Position numbers and translations under genes: made by a program. Below are positions 41,461 through 51,038 of a stretch of DNA of 64,000 nt, one piece after another. Each line of letters begins with the position of its first letter. Positions within the stretch are counted from its first letter, which is position 1. Source of the DNA: Hyphomonas neptunium ATCC 15444 (GTDB lineage Bacteria; Pseudomonadota; Alphaproteobacteria; Caulobacterales; Hyphomonadaceae); assembly GCF_000013025.1 (NCBI RefSeq), contig NC_008358.1, forward strand, positions 310,001 to 374,000, in the 5' to 3' direction. The notes under the pieces were generated by a model that saw nothing but the letters and a program-made list of their open reading frames with translations, was not told the DNA's origin and did no database searches.

Positions 41461-42165
41461 ATGAGCCTTTGGACAACACTCCTCGAAAGTGGCCGGCGCC
41501 TGTTCGACCATGGTCCTGACCCCGACCCCGCGCCGGGGCCTGACGCCTGCGCGCCCGATCCCAACGACATTGGCTTCACCGCCGCCGTGGTCGGTCTGGG
41601 CGCCAAGATGGCGATGGCCGATGGCCAGGTCACAGACCGGGAGATCATGGTTTTCGCCCGCGTCTTCCGCGCCCCGCCGGAAGAAGCTGAGAATGTCCGC
41701 CGGGTGTTCAATCTCGCCCGCCAGACGGTCAAAGGCTACGAATCCTATGCCCGCCGCATTGGCCGGCGCTACAGCCACCGCCCCTGCCTGCTGGAGGGTG
41801 TGCTCGATGGCCTGTTCCAGATTGCGGGCGCCGACGGGGTCATCACCCAGCCGGAACTCCAATATCTGCGCACCGTGTCAGACGCCTTCGGCTTCAGCGA
41901 GGCCACTTTCCGCCGCATCCGCGCCAGCCATCTGGGGCCCGACCGGGACGATCCCTATCACGTGCTCGGCGTCGCCCATGACGCTGAGTTTACCGACATC
42001 CGCTCCGCCTATCGCCGCCTGATGGCCGACCACCATCCAGACCGGATCGTGCAGATGGGCGCCCCGCGTGAATTTGAAGGCAGCGTCCATGCCAAGGCCG
42101 CGGCAATAACCGCCGCTTACGCTCAGATCCGGGCCGAGCGCGGCCTGCTCGTGCGCCAGGATTAA
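41461..42165 (+). CDS. DjlA-like protein (TerB domain plus C-terminal J domain)
   Basis: Protein of 234 residues. The TerB-like domain (GFTAAVVGLGAKMAMADGQVTDREIMVFARVF ... LDGLFQIAGADGVITQPELQYL, with acidic metal-binding-type residues) is followed by a J domain (DPYHVLGVAHDAEFTDIRSAYRRLMADHHPDR, HPD motif in DHHPDR). This is the DjlA order but without its N-terminal membrane helix, as is common in alphaproteobacteria. Acts as a DnaK co-chaperone. A GGAAC-N16-CGTA sequence at 41357-41381 resembles an EcfG promoter with one mismatch but is 80 bp away. Confidence 0.88.
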   Translation: MSLWTTLLESGRRLFDHGPDPDPAPGPDACAPDPNDIGFTAAVVGLGAKMAMADGQVTDREIMVFARVFRAPPEEAENVRRVFNLARQTVKGYESYARRIGRRYSHRPCLLEGVLDGLFQIAGADGVITQPELQYLRTVSDAFGFSEATFRRIRASHLGPDRDDPYHVLGVAHDAEFTDIRSAYRRLMADHHPDRIVQMGAPREFEGSVHAKAAAITAAYAQIRAERGLLVRQD

Positions 42166-42246
42166 CCGTCTTTGCCCCTGATGGCACACAGATTGCCTCA
42201 CCTGCGTTGACGCTCCGCCATCATCGCGCCATTTTAAGGGGTGAAA

Positions 42247-42540
42247 GTGAAATCCATGGTACACACACGCGCCCCTTCCGACCCGGTTGCCAGCCTGATC
42301 TGCGCCCTGCGGGCAGGGGTGGCCCTGATGGCACAGCTGCTCGCCGGGCTGATGCTGATCCTGGTGGCGGGCCTCGTCGCCCTGGTCACGGCCATAGCCG
42401 GCCTGACCCTCGCGGCGGTTGCCATCACCATGCGCCTCTCCGCCTCGCGCCAGGCGCGCGGCGCGCGGCGCTCAACCGCCCCGGACGAGGCGATCACACT
42501 GGACGCCCGCCCCACCCCTCGCGGCTGGACGGTCGAGTAG
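42247..42540 (+). CDS. small membrane protein
   Basis: About 97 residues: a polar start, one long hydrophobic region likely forming two short helices or one hairpin (ALRAGVALMAQLLAGLMLILVAGLVALVTAIAGLTLAAVAITM), and a basic then acidic tail. Not recognised. Several starts are possible (GTG 42241, GTG 42247, ATG 42256); AAGGGG lies 5 bases before 42247. It is followed by a strong bidirectional terminator shared with prs. Confidence 0.6.
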   Translation: MKSMVHTRAPSDPVASLICALRAGVALMAQLLAGLMLILVAGLVALVTAIAGLTLAAVAITMRLSASRQARGARRSTAPDEAITLDARPTPRGWTVE

Positions 42541-42566
42541 CTTCCTAATCCAGAAGAAAACGTCAC

Positions 42567-42599
42567 AAAAAAACCCGCGAGCCATCTCGCGGGTTTTTT
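42567..42599. terminator. bidirectional terminator between the small membrane gene and prs
   Basis: Stem CCCGCGAG / CTCGCGGG with a CCAT loop, flanked by A7 on the left and T6 on the right, so it can end transcripts from both sides. Confidence 0.93.
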
Positions 42600-42621
42600 G
42601 TTTTCGCGTGTTCGGGGCTGC

Positions 42622-43560
42622 CTAGCGGTCAAACAGCTTCGACACGCTCTCTTCATTGGCAATCCGGCGGATCGCTTCGCCCAGCAGGGGAGAGATCGGA
42701 AGCACGCGGATATTCTTCGATTTCAGCGCATGTTCAGACGGCTGGATCGTGTCGGTCATCACCAGCTCGTCGAGCACCGATTTCTCGATCCGCTCCACGG
42801 CTGAGCCCGACAGCACCCCATGCGTCACATAGGCTGAAACCGAACTTGCGCCATGCTCCTTCAGCGCGGCGGCGGCGTTCGCCAGCGTGCCGCCACTGTC
42901 GCACATATCGTCCAGCATGATGCAGCGCGCCCCGCGCACATCGCCGATAATGTTCATCACTTCCGATTTGCCCGCTTCCGGACGGCGCTTGTCGACAATC
43001 GCCAGGTCGGCATCATCCAGCCGCTTGGCCAGCGAGCGCGCCCGCACCACGCCGCCCACATCAGGCGAGACCACAATGATCTTTTCCTTGCCGTAACGCT
43101 CCTTGATGTCGTCCACCATCACAGGCCCGCCAAAGAGGTTATCGGTCGGAATGTCGAAAAAGCCCTGGATCTGCCCGGCATGCAGGTCGACCGTCAAAAC
43201 CCGGTCAGCGCCTGCCGTCGAGATGAGATTTGCCACCAGCTTGGCCGAAATCGGCGTGCGGCCATCGGTTTTGCGGTCCTGCCTTGCATAGCCGAAATAG
43301 GGGATCACAGCGGTAATGCGCCGGGCCGAGGCGCGCCGCAGCGCGTCCATCATGATCAACAGCTGCATCAGATTATCGTTGGCCGGATAGGAGGTCGACT
43401 GAATGACGAACACATCCTCCCCGCGCACATTCTCATCAATCCGGACAAAGATTTCCTGGTCAGCGAAGGTTTTCACCTCCGAGCGGGTCAGCCGCATGTC
43501 GAGATAATCGGCAATGGCGTCAGACAGCGGCCGGTTTGCATTGCAGGAAATCAGCTTCAT
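42622..43560 (-). CDS. prs: ribose-phosphate pyrophosphokinase
   Basis: Makes PRPP from ribose-5-P and ATP for nucleotide, His and Trp synthesis; 312 residues, cytosolic. Class I PRPP synthase pattern: [67 protein letters not shown] (catalytic His in LHAGQ, split in two blocks) and the PRPP loop [14 protein letters not shown]. Complete. It is convergent with the small membrane gene and carries a shared terminator. Confidence 0.96.
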   Translation of the reverse strand: MKLISCNANRPLSDAIADYLDMRLTRSEVKTFADQEIFVRIDENVRGEDVFVIQSTSYPANDNLMQLLIMMDALRRASARRITAVIPYFGYARQDRKTDGRTPISAKLVANLISTAGADRVLTVDLHAGQIQGFFDIPTDNLFGGPVMVDDIKERYGKEKIIVVSPDVGGVVRARSLAKRLDDADLAIVDKRRPEAGKSEVMNIIGDVRGARCIMLDDMCDSGGTLANAAAALKEHGASSVSAYVTHGVLSGSAVERIEKSVLDELVMTDTIQPSEHALKSKNIRVLPISPLLGEAIRRIANEESVSKLFDR

Positions 43561-43683
43561 GGGGTCGCTCTCTTCTGGCCGGCCGGGTTCGCGACGCTTT
43601 TGTAACAGGCAGCCGCGAGTCGCAAGCCACAGGATTCTGGAATCCGCAGCAGATCAGGCCCCATCCGGCCAAATCGGCCCTTA

Positions 43684-44448
43684 TCAGGCCAGCAGAACGA
43701 TGCCTGCGGCATTCCGGCCATAATCAGGCTCGCCGCGCAGATTGCGGCGGCGGTTGGAGAAATAGGTCTCTTCCATCGCGCAGGTGTCATGCCCCAGATT
43801 GAAAACCGCGCCGGTGCCCGCCCGCTCCAGCTGCCGCGCGCAATAGCCGGGCAGGTCAAACTGAAACCGGTCGCCCTTGCCGGGAATGAACAGATCTTCG
43901 CTGCCCCCGTCCTGGCTGAGGAACGTCTCGCGGAATTCCGGCCCCACTTCGTAGCTCGCCTGCTGGATCGTCGGCCCGATCGCCGCGCGGATGCGCTCGC
44001 GTTTCGCGCCTAACCGCTCCATCGCCGCCAGCGTCTGCCCCAGAACGCCGCCAATCGCGCCCTTCCAGCCCGCATGCGCCGCGCCGATCACGCCCGCCTC
44101 TGGGTCCGCAAAAAGGACGGGCGTGCAGTCCGCAGACAGGATGCAGAGCCCGAGCTCCGGCCGGTCTGTCACCATCGCATCGGCCTTTGGCCGCTCGCTC
44201 CACGGCGCCGTCACCGTCACCACGTCCGGCGAATGTACCTGATAACAGGAGAGCAGCCATTTCGCCCCCAGCGCCCCGGCAATCCGCGCCCGGTTTTCCG
44301 CGATATTGCGCGGATCATCGCCCGATCCCTCGCCGGAATTGAGGCTCTCGTAAATCCCGCCGGAAACCCCGCCTTTGCGGCCGAAGTAACCATGGGATAG
44401 CCCGGAAACACCGGAGAGCAGGGGGGCGGTGGCAAATGGCGGATGCAT
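43684..44448 (-). CDS. pgeF: polyphenol oxidase / peptidoglycan-editing factor PgeF (YfiH family)
   Basis: Protein of 254 residues of the DUF152/YfiH family, now named PgeF; E. coli YfiH removes mis-incorporated L-Ser from cell-wall precursors, and homologues show laccase-like or purine nucleoside activity. Zn-site residues lie in [10 protein letters not shown] (His), [12 protein letters not shown] (Cys) and [13 protein letters not shown] (His). The start is placed at ATG 44448 ([10 protein letters not shown]) from family length; the frame is open further upstream. It is divergent from typA. Confidence 0.88.
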   Translation of the reverse strand: MHPPFATAPLLSGVSGLSHGYFGRKGGVSGGIYESLNSGEGSGDDPRNIAENRARIAGALGAKWLLSCYQVHSPDVVTVTAPWSERPKADAMVTDRPELGLCILSADCTPVLFADPEAGVIGAAHAGWKGAIGGVLGQTLAAMERLGAKRERIRAAIGPTIQQASYEVGPEFRETFLSQDGGSEDLFIPGKGDRFQFDLPGYCARQLERAGTGAVFNLGHDTCAMEETYFSNRRRNLRGEPDYGRNAAGIVLLA

Positions 44449-44629
44449 GCCATCCGTGCTGCCGGGCGCGGCGCCGCCCGTCAAGACCCGTCGCGGCCCA
44501 CGTCCCGGCGCGCCAAAACATGTCGCTCTGGCATAGTCAAATCGCCGCTTGTCTGCTACGTGCGCGCCAAACCCACCAGACAGCGCCCGTTTTTCCTCCC
44601 GAACGCCGCCCGCCGGAAAGCCTGACCCT

Positions 44630-46462
44630 ATGACCACGCACCTCGAAAAGATGCGCAACATTGCCATCATCGCCCACGTTGACCATGGCAAGACCACGCT
44701 CGTTGACGAACTCCTGAAACAATCCGGAACCTTCCGCGCCAACGAAAAGACGGCCGAGCGGATGATGGACTCCAACGATCTGGAGAAAGAACGCGGCATC
44801 ACCATCCTCGCCAAGACAACCTCGGTCGAGTGGAATGGCTACCGCATCAACATCGTCGACACCCCCGGCCACGCCGACTTCGGCGGTGAGGTGGAGCGTA
44901 TTCTCGACATGGTGGACGGCGTGATCGTCCTCGTCGACTCGGCCGAAGGCCCCATGCCGCAGACCAAATTCGTGGTCTCCAAGGCCCTGAAGCTCGGCCT
45001 GCGCCCCATCGTGGCCATCAACAAGATCGACAAGGCCGAGCGCCGCGTGGACGAAGTGCTCAACGAAGTCTTCGATCTTTTCGCAAATCTCGACGCCACC
45101 GATGAGCAGCTCGATTTCCCCGTCCTCTACGGCTCGGGCAAGATGGGCTGGATGTCGACCCAGTATGAAGAAGTTCGCCCCAACATGGACGAACTCTTCC
45201 AGCTGGTCGTGGACCATGTGCCGACCCCAAAAGTGGCAGAGGGCCCGTTCCGGTTCCTCGCCACCACCATTTCGGCAGACCCTTTCCTCGGCCGCATCCT
45301 CACCGGCCGGATCCTCTCTGGCTCGATCAAGCCGAACCAGTCGATCAAGGTCCTCGCGCGCGATGGCCAGCTCGTCGAGCAGGGCCGCATCTCCAAAGTC
45401 CTCGCCTTCCGCGGCCTTGAGCGCGTGCCGGTCGATGAGGCCTCCGCCGGCGACATCGTCTCCCTGGCCGGCATGACCAAGGCCAACGTCGCCGACACCT
45501 TCTGCGATCCGTCGGTCACCGAGCCGCTCGCCGCCCAGCCGATCGACCCGCCTACCATCTCGATGACCTTCCGCGTCAACGACAGCCCGCTGGCCGGCAC
45601 CGAAGGCACCAAAGTCACCTCGCGCCTCATCTGGGACCGTCTCCTGAAAGAAGCCGAAGGCAACGTCGCCCTGAAGGTAGACCGTGCCACCGACGCCGAA
45701 GCTTTCACCGTTTCCGGCCGGGGCGAGCTTCAGCTCTCCGTCCTTATCGAGACGATGCGCCGCGAAGGCTTCGAACTGGGCGTCGCCCGCCCGCAGGTCC
45801 TGATGCAGGAAGGCCCGAACGGCGAAAAGCTGGAGCCGATCGAGGAAGTCATCATCGATGTCGATGACGACCATTCCGGCATCGTCGTTCAGAAAATGAA
45901 CGAGCGCAAAGCCGAGATGCTCGACATGCGCCCTTCCGGCGTTGGCCGCACGCGCCTTGTCTTCCACGCGCCCACGCGCGGCCTGATCGGCTATCAGGGC
46001 GAGCTGCTGTCGGATACCCGCGGCACCGCCATCATGAACCGCATCTTCCACGAATACCTGCCCCACAAAGGCAAGATCCAGGGCCGCCACACCGGCGTTC
46101 TGATCGCCATGGAGCAGGGAGAGGCCGTTGCCTTCGCGCTCTGGAACCTCGAAGACCGTGGCCCGATGATGATCCATCCCGGCGACAAGGTGTATGGCGG
46201 CATGATCGTGGGCGAACACAACCGCGACAACGATCTGGAAGTGAACGTCCTCAAGGGCAAGAAGCTCACCAACATGCGCGCGTCGGGTACGGATGAAGCC
46301 GTCCGCCTCACCCCGCCGCTGATGATGACGCTGGAAAAATCCCTGGCTTACATCGCCGATGACGAACTCGTGGAAGTCACGCCCAAGAATATCCGCCTGC
46401 GGAAAATCTGGCTCGACCCCAATGACCGCAAACGCCGCTCCAAACAAACCGCCGACGCTTAA
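44630..46462 (+). CDS. typA: ribosome-associated GTPase TypA/BipA
   Basis: Translational GTPase of 610 residues. G1 [10 protein letters not shown], switch I/G2 [14 protein letters not shown]3 [10 protein letters not shown]4 NKIDKAE; then beta-barrel and EF-G-like domains and the BipA C-terminal domain ([29 protein letters not shown]). Aids ribosome assembly and stress or cold growth. The start at ATG 44630 ([20 protein letters not shown]) fits the family; an upstream in-frame ATG adds non-conserved residues. A perfect inverted repeat lies just beyond the stop, in the end of the convergent gene. Confidence 0.96.
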   Translation: MTTHLEKMRNIAIIAHVDHGKTTLVDELLKQSGTFRANEKTAERMMDSNDLEKERGITILAKTTSVEWNGYRINIVDTPGHADFGGEVERILDMVDGVIVLVDSAEGPMPQTKFVVSKALKLGLRPIVAINKIDKAERRVDEVLNEVFDLFANLDATDEQLDFPVLYGSGKMGWMSTQYEEVRPNMDELFQLVVDHVPTPKVAEGPFRFLATTISADPFLGRILTGRILSGSIKPNQSIKVLARDGQLVEQGRISKVLAFRGLERVPVDEASAGDIVSLAGMTKANVADTFCDPSVTEPLAAQPIDPPTISMTFRVNDSPLAGTEGTKVTSRLIWDRLLKEAEGNVALKVDRATDAEAFTVSGRGELQLSVLIETMRREGFELGVARPQVLMQEGPNGEKLEPIEEVIIDVDDDHSGIVVQKMNERKAEMLDMRPSGVGRTRLVFHAPTRGLIGYQGELLSDTRGTAIMNRIFHEYLPHKGKIQGRHTGVLIAMEQGEAVAFALWNLEDRGPMMIHPGDKVYGGMIVGEHNRDNDLEVNVLKGKKLTNMRASGTDEAVRLTPPLMMTLEKSLAYIADDELVEVTPKNIRLRKIWLDPNDRKRRSKQTADA

Positions 46463-46488
46463 GTCCGCGCCCGGCAGTTATCCCGGTT

Positions 46489-46519
46489 CTATCCCATCAG
46501 TTCATAACTGATGGGATAG
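46489..46519. other. perfect 14-bp inverted repeat at the typA/lipoprotein junction
   Basis: CTATCCCATCAGTT, CAT loop, AACTGATGGGATAG. It includes the stop codon and last nine codons of the 46489-46863 gene and lies 27 bases after the typA stop. No T tract on either side. Probably a dual-use transcript-end hairpin. Confidence 0.55.
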
Positions 46520-46863
46520 CTGGCGCATTGCGCGCCCGCGGGCAGCTTGCGGGCCAGCGCCCGATCAAAGCGTGCGGTTTTCATTGCCGCCTCGGCAGAC
46601 TCGGCAAAGGCTTTGTAGGTGCAGCGCGCGTCCAGATTGACCGGCGCGCCAGACGCGTCGACATCAAACCGCACCAGACAATCATCTTCATATCCGGCCT
46701 GTGCTTCAGTCGGCGGATAATCCGGCCGGGGATAGACAGCCGCTTCAACCGCGACAGGGCAGGCCATGGCAAGGGGTGGCGGCGGGGCGCCGCGCGCCGC
46801 GCATCCCGCCAGCGCCAGACCCGCAAGTAAAAGCCCCGCAAGTAAGAGACCCGTTCGTTTCAT
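46489..46863 (-). CDS. lipoprotein with TonB C-terminal-like domain
   Basis: Protein of 124 residues: lipoprotein signal with a repeated LLLAG (TGLLLAGLLLAGLALAGC, lipobox LAGC), then a TonB-C-like fold (YPRPDYPPTEAQAGYEDDCLVRFDVDASGAPVNLDARC ... FAESAEAAMKTARFD split across the domain). TonB-C domains normally bind TonB-box receptors; short lipoprotein versions of unknown role are common in alphaproteobacteria. Its last codons form part of a perfect palindrome. Confidence 0.78.
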   Translation of the reverse strand: MKRTGLLLAGLLLAGLALAGCAARGAPPPPLAMACPVAVEAAVYPRPDYPPTEAQAGYEDDCLVRFDVDASGAPVNLDARCTYKAFAESAEAAMKTARFDRALARKLPAGAQCASYPISYELMG

Positions 46864-46968
46864 GTGATCTGCCTCCCTCAGGCGAGGTTAGCCAAAGCGA
46901 ATGTGCTGTCAACCATAAGGCGTAACGCTGCGGGCGGAAAATCCGGGGCCAGCATCGGCCCCCCGCCG

Positions 46969-46993
46969 GGAACCTTCCCGCGCCCGGCGCGTT
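46969..46993 (+). promoter_or_regulatory. EcfG (general stress) promoter of the small membrane gene at 47030
   Basis: GGAAC (46969-46973), 16 bases, CGTT (46990-46993): exact EcfG consensus, 37 bp before the ATG at 47030. The spacer is GC-only, which makes chance matches somewhat more likely, but both elements and the spacing are exact. Confidence 0.7.
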
Positions 46994-47029
46994 TAAGCTC
47001 CGAACACAATCTGTGTGTGGAGAGCCCCC

Positions 47030-47215
47030 ATGTCGTCTTTTACGATTTATCTGATCGGTTTCCTGCTGTTTGTTGCAGGCCTTGCCTATGGCGCCTTCCT
47101 TCTGGGCGTAGCCCTCGTCTGGATCGGCGTCGGCGCCATCACGCTGATCGGCCTCGGCATGGTTCTGGGCGTCGGCAAGACCCGCCAGAAAGACCAGACC
47201 CCCACAAGCGAATAA
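47030..47215 (+). CDS. small two-helix membrane protein under EcfG-type promoter
   Basis: 61 residues: two hydrophobic helices (FTIYLIGFLLFVAGLAYGAFLLG and VALVWIGVGAITLIGLGMVLGVG) and a short polar tail. No family recognised; small hydrophobic proteins like this are common in EcfG regulons. ATG 47030 has GGAGAG 5 bases upstream. Convergent with the Sel1-repeat gene about 70 bp downstream. Confidence 0.75.
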   Translation: MSSFTIYLIGFLLFVAGLAYGAFLLGVALVWIGVGAITLIGLGMVLGVGKTRQKDQTPTSE

Positions 47216-47285
47216 TCCCGCGGTCCATCCCGCTGACTTCCCGGACGCCACCCCCGCGGTGCTCCGGGATTTTTTTGGGCCGGCT

Positions 47286-48482
47286 TTATTCTTCCGGCGC
47301 AGAATCTTCAGAAGTAATCTCTTCAGAGATAGTCTCTTCCGCCAAACTCGCGCCCTCAGACGCCTCCGCCTCAACCGCTTCAGCCTCCACCGCCAGCGCA
47401 TCCTCCGGCGCGGCCATCAGGCATCCCGCGTCCAGCCCCGCCTCGCACGCAATCGCATAAAGCCGCCCGGCGCCGTCAACATCCACCCGCCCGCCCACGC
47501 CATTGCGCCGCATGTCCGCCCCCTGAAGGCAGGCTTCGACAATGCCCGCCATGCACGTTTCGGAAAACAGGAACCGCGCCCGCGACATTTCCAGCGCGTC
47601 GGTATCCAGCCCGCTCCCGCTGCCGATCCCGGCGTCATACATCATCCAGCCCAGCTCATAGCAGCCCTTCACCGATCCTTCCGTACAGATCACAGAGAAT
47701 ATCCGCCGCGCGCGCACCCGGTCTTCGGCGCCCCCGGTGCCATCGCGCAACCAGGCAGCAAACATCTCGCACGCCTCCATCTCGCCCCGGCCGCACGCCT
47801 CGCCCATGGCCCGGCGCTCCTCCGCCAGCAGAAGGTCTTCTTCCGAAGGCGCCGCTGCCGGCTCTGCCGTCTCAGTTGAAAACAGCGCGTCTTCGCCTTC
47901 CGCTGCCGCCATCTCAGCCTCCGGCGTCACATCGCTCACCGGCGTCCCGAAATCGAGATCGGGCAGCGCCTCGCTGGCAAAGCCGGTAAAAGGGTCTTCC
48001 GCAGGCGGCGCAATCACGCCCACGATGACGGCTTCGTCTGCCGCCGCAGCTTGCCCTTCGGCAGGCGGGGGCAGGGGCGCGCCGGCATCCTCCGCAGGCA
48101 GATCACCTGCCGCGATGCCCGCGCGGTCACAGCCCTGCGCCGCGCCCAGCGCGCAGGCCCTGGTATAGGCCGCCAGCGCGCCCTCGCTGTCGGTCTCTCC
48201 GAAATCAGGAAATTCCAGCTCCCCGCCAAGGCGCAGACAGGCCGCCGCCTCGCCCAGGTCACAGGCCTGGCTGAACAGCGCCAGCGCGCCGGCCTCGCCC
48301 TCGGCCCCATATTGCTGCGCGCCCAGCGCTAAACAGGCTGCGCCATCATCGTCGGCGCAGGCGCCCGCCAGGTCTTCGCCGGTGCCAATGCCCACGCCAG
48401 GGCCCTGCGCCCACATTCCGGGCGCAAACCCACACATAGCCAGCAGGGCCAGAAAGCCCACAAGTCTGAAGTGTCGCGGCAT
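47286..48482 (-). CDS. secreted Sel1-like (HcpA-type) repeat protein
   Basis: Exported protein of 398 residues: signal peptide (FLALLAMCGFAPGMWA), then Sel1-like repeats in two groups (CLALGAQQYGAEGEAGALALFSQACDLGEAAACLRLG and later CEMFAAWL ... CYELGWMMYDAG ... CLQGADMRR), with paired Cys per repeat as in disulfide-linked Hcp proteins, and a low-complexity acidic linker and tail (EAEAVEAEASEGAS). Such proteins usually act as periplasmic scaffolds. The repeat number cannot be fixed by eye. The 3' end is rich in E/S. Confidence 0.82.
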   Translation of the reverse strand: MPRHFRLVGFLALLAMCGFAPGMWAQGPGVGIGTGEDLAGACADDDGAACLALGAQQYGAEGEAGALALFSQACDLGEAAACLRLGGELEFPDFGETDSEGALAAYTRACALGAAQGCDRAGIAAGDLPAEDAGAPLPPPAEGQAAAADEAVIVGVIAPPAEDPFTGFASEALPDLDFGTPVSDVTPEAEMAAAEGEDALFSTETAEPAAAPSEEDLLLAEERRAMGEACGRGEMEACEMFAAWLRDGTGGAEDRVRARRIFSVICTEGSVKGCYELGWMMYDAGIGSGSGLDTDALEMSRARFLFSETCMAGIVEACLQGADMRRNGVGGRVDVDGAGRLYAIACEAGLDAGCLMAAPEDALAVEAEAVEAEASEGASLAEETISEEITSEDSAPEE

Positions 48483-48787
48483 AGGCTCCCCGCTTATCGG
48501 CCCGGCGCCATATTGTCGGGCTCGCCTGCGGGGTCAACTCTTGGTGCCCCGGCGCGTGCCCTGGCGCGGGCCGGACAAAGGGGCTGGAGTGAGGGGCCCC
48601 CCTTGGCCTGGATGACCCCTCCAACGCCAAAGACCGGGAGGAAACAATGGTCTGGCGTTGTTCCGGAAACAACAGGTGGCGGGGCGCGGCGCCGGGAAGC
48701 GCGCCGCAGACTCTCAAAGGCCGATTACGGGGCCGATTACAGGAACAGGCGCGAGCGCCCTGATCGGGGGATCAGGGCGCAAAACGT
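48483..48787. other. 305-bp region with repeats but no gene
   Basis: Lies between the Sel1-like gene start and the UrcA gene end, both minus strand. Contains an inverted repeat GTTGTT-N5-AACAAC (48657-48673), a direct repeat GGCCGATTAC (48719-48728 and 48731-48740) and the hairpin at 48755-48780. A promoter for the Sel1-like gene is expected but none is clear. Confidence 0.5.
48755..48780 (-). terminator. hairpin after the UrcA gene
   Basis: Stem GCGCCCTGATC / GATCAGGGCGC with a GGGG loop, 7 bases past the 48788 stop. It lacks a T tract, so termination efficiency is uncertain. Confidence 0.6.
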
Positions 48788-49132
48788 TCAGTTGGCGAGC
48801 GCGTAGTCCACGGCCGCAAGGCGCTGGAACTCAGGCGCAACGGCCTGGCCAGCATCGCTGACATCCGCATGGATCTGCTGTACAGCCGATTTCACCAGCG
48901 TATCGGCGCAGGTGGTGTCGACATACACGCTGCCGATGGCGGGCATGCGCTGCGAGCAGACTTTGCGGGCTTCCCGCTTCAGCTCGCTGACGAGGGTGGC
49001 AGCGCCGGCTTCGCTGGTCAGCGCGGCAGGGTCATAGTCCATCTTCAGGGTCACTTCTTTCAGCGACTCTGCGGCGGCAACAGGGGTGAGAACCATGGCA
49101 GCGGCCAGGATCATCGAAGTAGCTTTCAGCAT
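48788..49132 (-). CDS. UrcA-family secreted protein
   Basis: Protein of 114 residues: Sec signal (SMILAAAMVLTPVAAA) and an UrcA-type domain (VTLKMDYDPAALTSEAGAATLVSELKREARKVCSQ ... TCADTLVKSAVQQI in two blocks, with paired Cys). The family is abundant in sphingomonads and hyphomonads; no function is known. The leader is long and holds array C further upstream on the other side. Confidence 0.85.
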   Translation of the reverse strand: MLKATSMILAAAMVLTPVAAAESLKEVTLKMDYDPAALTSEAGAATLVSELKREARKVCSQRMPAIGSVYVDTTCADTLVKSAVQQIHADVSDAGQAVAPEFQRLAAVDYALAN

Positions 49133-49704
49133 TGATTTAGTCCTTCAGAGTTAGCGCCGGTCTCGCCGGCTGAAACTCCTCCCGCAACGCGTCCAGGGAT
49201 TTTTCCTGCTCCGGTTCGGTCATCGCAGTCCCGGTGGACGGGGCTGCGCGCCGTGGCCTTGACCGGAGCGGCCTGGCTCATGCTGCAATGCAACAATTAG
49301 CGTGCGTCTGCGACAGCGCAATGACAGCCTTCCCCCCTCAGGCGAATTGCAGTCCTTCGCGCTGCAATTGCCACCCCCGCAGGCAAGACTGCCCAAGATT
49401 TGAACATAAGGAACACGAACCCACCCCGAATGGCGGGAAAGTCAGGCGAGTCCTGCGCCGCGCCAGCGCCGCAGGTCACCTCTGGCAAAAACTGTCCCAA
49501 AGTGTCCCGGACTGTCCTGGATCTGTCCCGCATGTGTCCGGGATTGTCCCGGCCGTGTCCGGCTTTGTCCGTCTGTGGCGCGCCGGGGAAGGGGGATAGG
49601 CGCCGGGTCTATCCCCGCGCCCCGCCGCTCGCGCGCCTTGTTTTCCTGAAACTCTTCCCCCGCCCCAATCCGCCGGGGACCCGGAAAACGGCATTCTAAG
49701 GGTC
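49133..49704. other. 572-bp intergenic region with TGTCC array C
   Basis: Between two divergent genes (UrcA minus, 49705 plus). Holds an inverted repeat AATTGCAG-N9-CTGCAATT (49345-49369), which could be an operator, then array C (49493-49570), then about 130 bp before the next start. No gene with a credible start and ribosome-binding site was found. It presumably contains both promoters. Confidence 0.5.
49493..49571 (+). repeat. TGTCC phased array C (eight units)
   Basis: TGTCC begins at 49493, 49503, 49513, 49524, 49535, 49545, 49556 and 49566: steps of 10, 10, 11, 11, 10, 11, 10 bp, mean about 10.4, the helical repeat of DNA. Units end with CCCGGCC, GTGTCCGGCTT, TGTCCGTC, the same ending as arrays A and B. 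Not coding, as no frame is conserved across steps of 10 and 11. Confidence 0.8.
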
Positions 49705-50382
49705 ATGGCGCTCACCTGGACCACCCCCATCAACAGCCTGATCCGCTTTGCCCAGATGATGGCAGAGCGTCTGGCCATGGGGCTGGCCGAACGCCTCGGC
49801 ATTGGCCGCTTCGGATACACCGTCTTCCTGCCCCGCGAGGAACACGCGAAGCTCGACGCCGAAATCAATTATATCGAATGCCTCACGCGCCGGGCGCTGT
49901 TCCTCATCGCTGCCACCTTCGGCGCGCTGCCGCCGCTGGACCCTCCCGCAAGCCCGGCGCCCCCTGCGGCCACCGGGGCAATGCCGCCGTCCTCACCCGC
50001 GCTACCGGGCGCGCGCCGCCCGCTGCGCTTTCGCCTCACCGAAACCGCCAGGGCCCGCACCCGCGAAACACGGCTTCATGAGCAACCTGCTGAGGCCGAT
50101 GGAGCTACGTCCCCGCGAGAGGCGCCCACGCCCCGGACGGCCACGCTGCTGCCAGCCGCCCAGCTCGTGCGCCGCTATCAGGCGCTGGAAACCGTGTTTG
50201 AAAATCCCTGGCCCCATATCGAGCGCATGCGCCGCCTGATCTGGGAAAAGCCAGGCCGGCTATTGCCATCCAGCCCACAGGCAGACGCGCCCGGCGCGCA
50301 TATCCCAAGAATAAACCGCCGCATCCTGCGCTTGCTGCAGGGGCAGGTCGAGCGCGCGGCGCAAAGGCTCGAGACCGGCTAA
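49705..50382 (+). CDS. conserved hypothetical protein upstream of recR
   Basis: Unrecognised protein of 225 residues: an N-terminal helix pair ([26 protein letters not shown]), a segment [23 protein letters not shown] that could be membrane-associated, a Pro/Ala-rich disordered middle, and a C-terminal helical part ([46 protein letters not shown]). Its stop overlaps that of recR by 4 bases (convergent). It is the first gene right of TGTCC array C. Confidence 0.65.
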   Translation: MALTWTTPINSLIRFAQMMAERLAMGLAERLGIGRFGYTVFLPREEHAKLDAEINYIECLTRRALFLIAATFGALPPLDPPASPAPPAATGAMPPSSPALPGARRPLRFRLTETARARTRETRLHEQPAEADGATSPREAPTPRTATLLPAAQLVRRYQALETVFENPWPHIERMRRLIWEKPGRLLPSSPQADAPGAHIPRINRRILRLLQGQVERAAQRLETG

Positions 50383-50984
50383 ACGCCCCGCCGAGACCGC
50401 AAGGCCGCTGCCAGCGTGCCATCATCGAGATGATCCAGCTCACCGCCCACGGGAACCCCGTGCGCGAGCCGCGTCACATCCACGCCTTTTCCGGCCAGCA
50501 GGTCGGCCACATAATGCGCCGTGGTCTGACCATCCACTGTTGCATTGAGCGCCAGGATCACCTCGCGCACCCCGCCGGCGTCGACGCGGGCGACAAGGCT
50601 GGCAATGCCCAGATCTTCCGGCCCGATCCCGTCAATCGCCGACAGCGCGCCGCCCAGAACATGATAGCGCCCCCGGAACGAGCCGCCCCGTTCCAGCGCC
50701 CACAGGTCGGGCACATCTTCCACAACACAGATGATCCCGTCATCGCGCCCCGGCATCTGGCATACGGCGCAAGGCTGCACGGTATCGAAGTTGCCGCAGG
50801 TCGCGCATTTCTGGATCTTCGCGCCCGCTTCGGCCAGCGCCTCGGCCAGCGGTTTCAGCAGCGTGTCATTGCGCTTGAGCAGATGCAACGCCACCCGCCG
50901 CGCCGACCGCGGCCCAAGGCCCGGAAGCTTCGCGATCAGATCAATCAGGCGCAAAAGTTCAGGACCGGCAGAACGCTGTGACAT
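50379..50984 (-). CDS. recR: recombination mediator protein RecR
   Basis: RecFOR pathway protein of 201 residues. HhH motif [18 protein letters not shown], Cys4 zinc finger ([16 protein letters not shown]), Toprim domain ([17 protein letters not shown] ... [21 protein letters not shown]) and the Walker B-like C-terminus. Forms the usual dnaX-ybaB-recR cluster on the minus strand. The 123 bp before it (between ybaB and recR) hold a REP-like double hairpin, so recR may be separated from ybaB transcription in part. Confidence 0.95.
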   Translation of the reverse strand: MSQRSAGPELLRLIDLIAKLPGLGPRSARRVALHLLKRNDTLLKPLAEALAEAGAKIQKCATCGNFDTVQPCAVCQMPGRDDGIICVVEDVPDLWALERGGSFRGRYHVLGGALSAIDGIGPEDLGIASLVARVDAGGVREVILALNATVDGQTTAHYVADLLAGKGVDVTRLAHGVPVGGELDHLDDGTLAAALRSRRGV

Positions 50985-51038
50985 GGGTTGGCCTTCTGCC
51001 TGAGTCTGAGGGGTATGTCATCCCGGCCCGGGCTTACT

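Noticed and set aside
44537..46447. 636-codon minus-strand open frame opposite typA
   Set aside because: Fully antisense to the highly conserved typA; its composition mirrors the complementary codons.
49493..49571. CRISPR or coding repeats for the TGTCC arrays
   Set aside because: Units are about 10 bp with no spacers, and steps of 10 and 11 break any reading frame.
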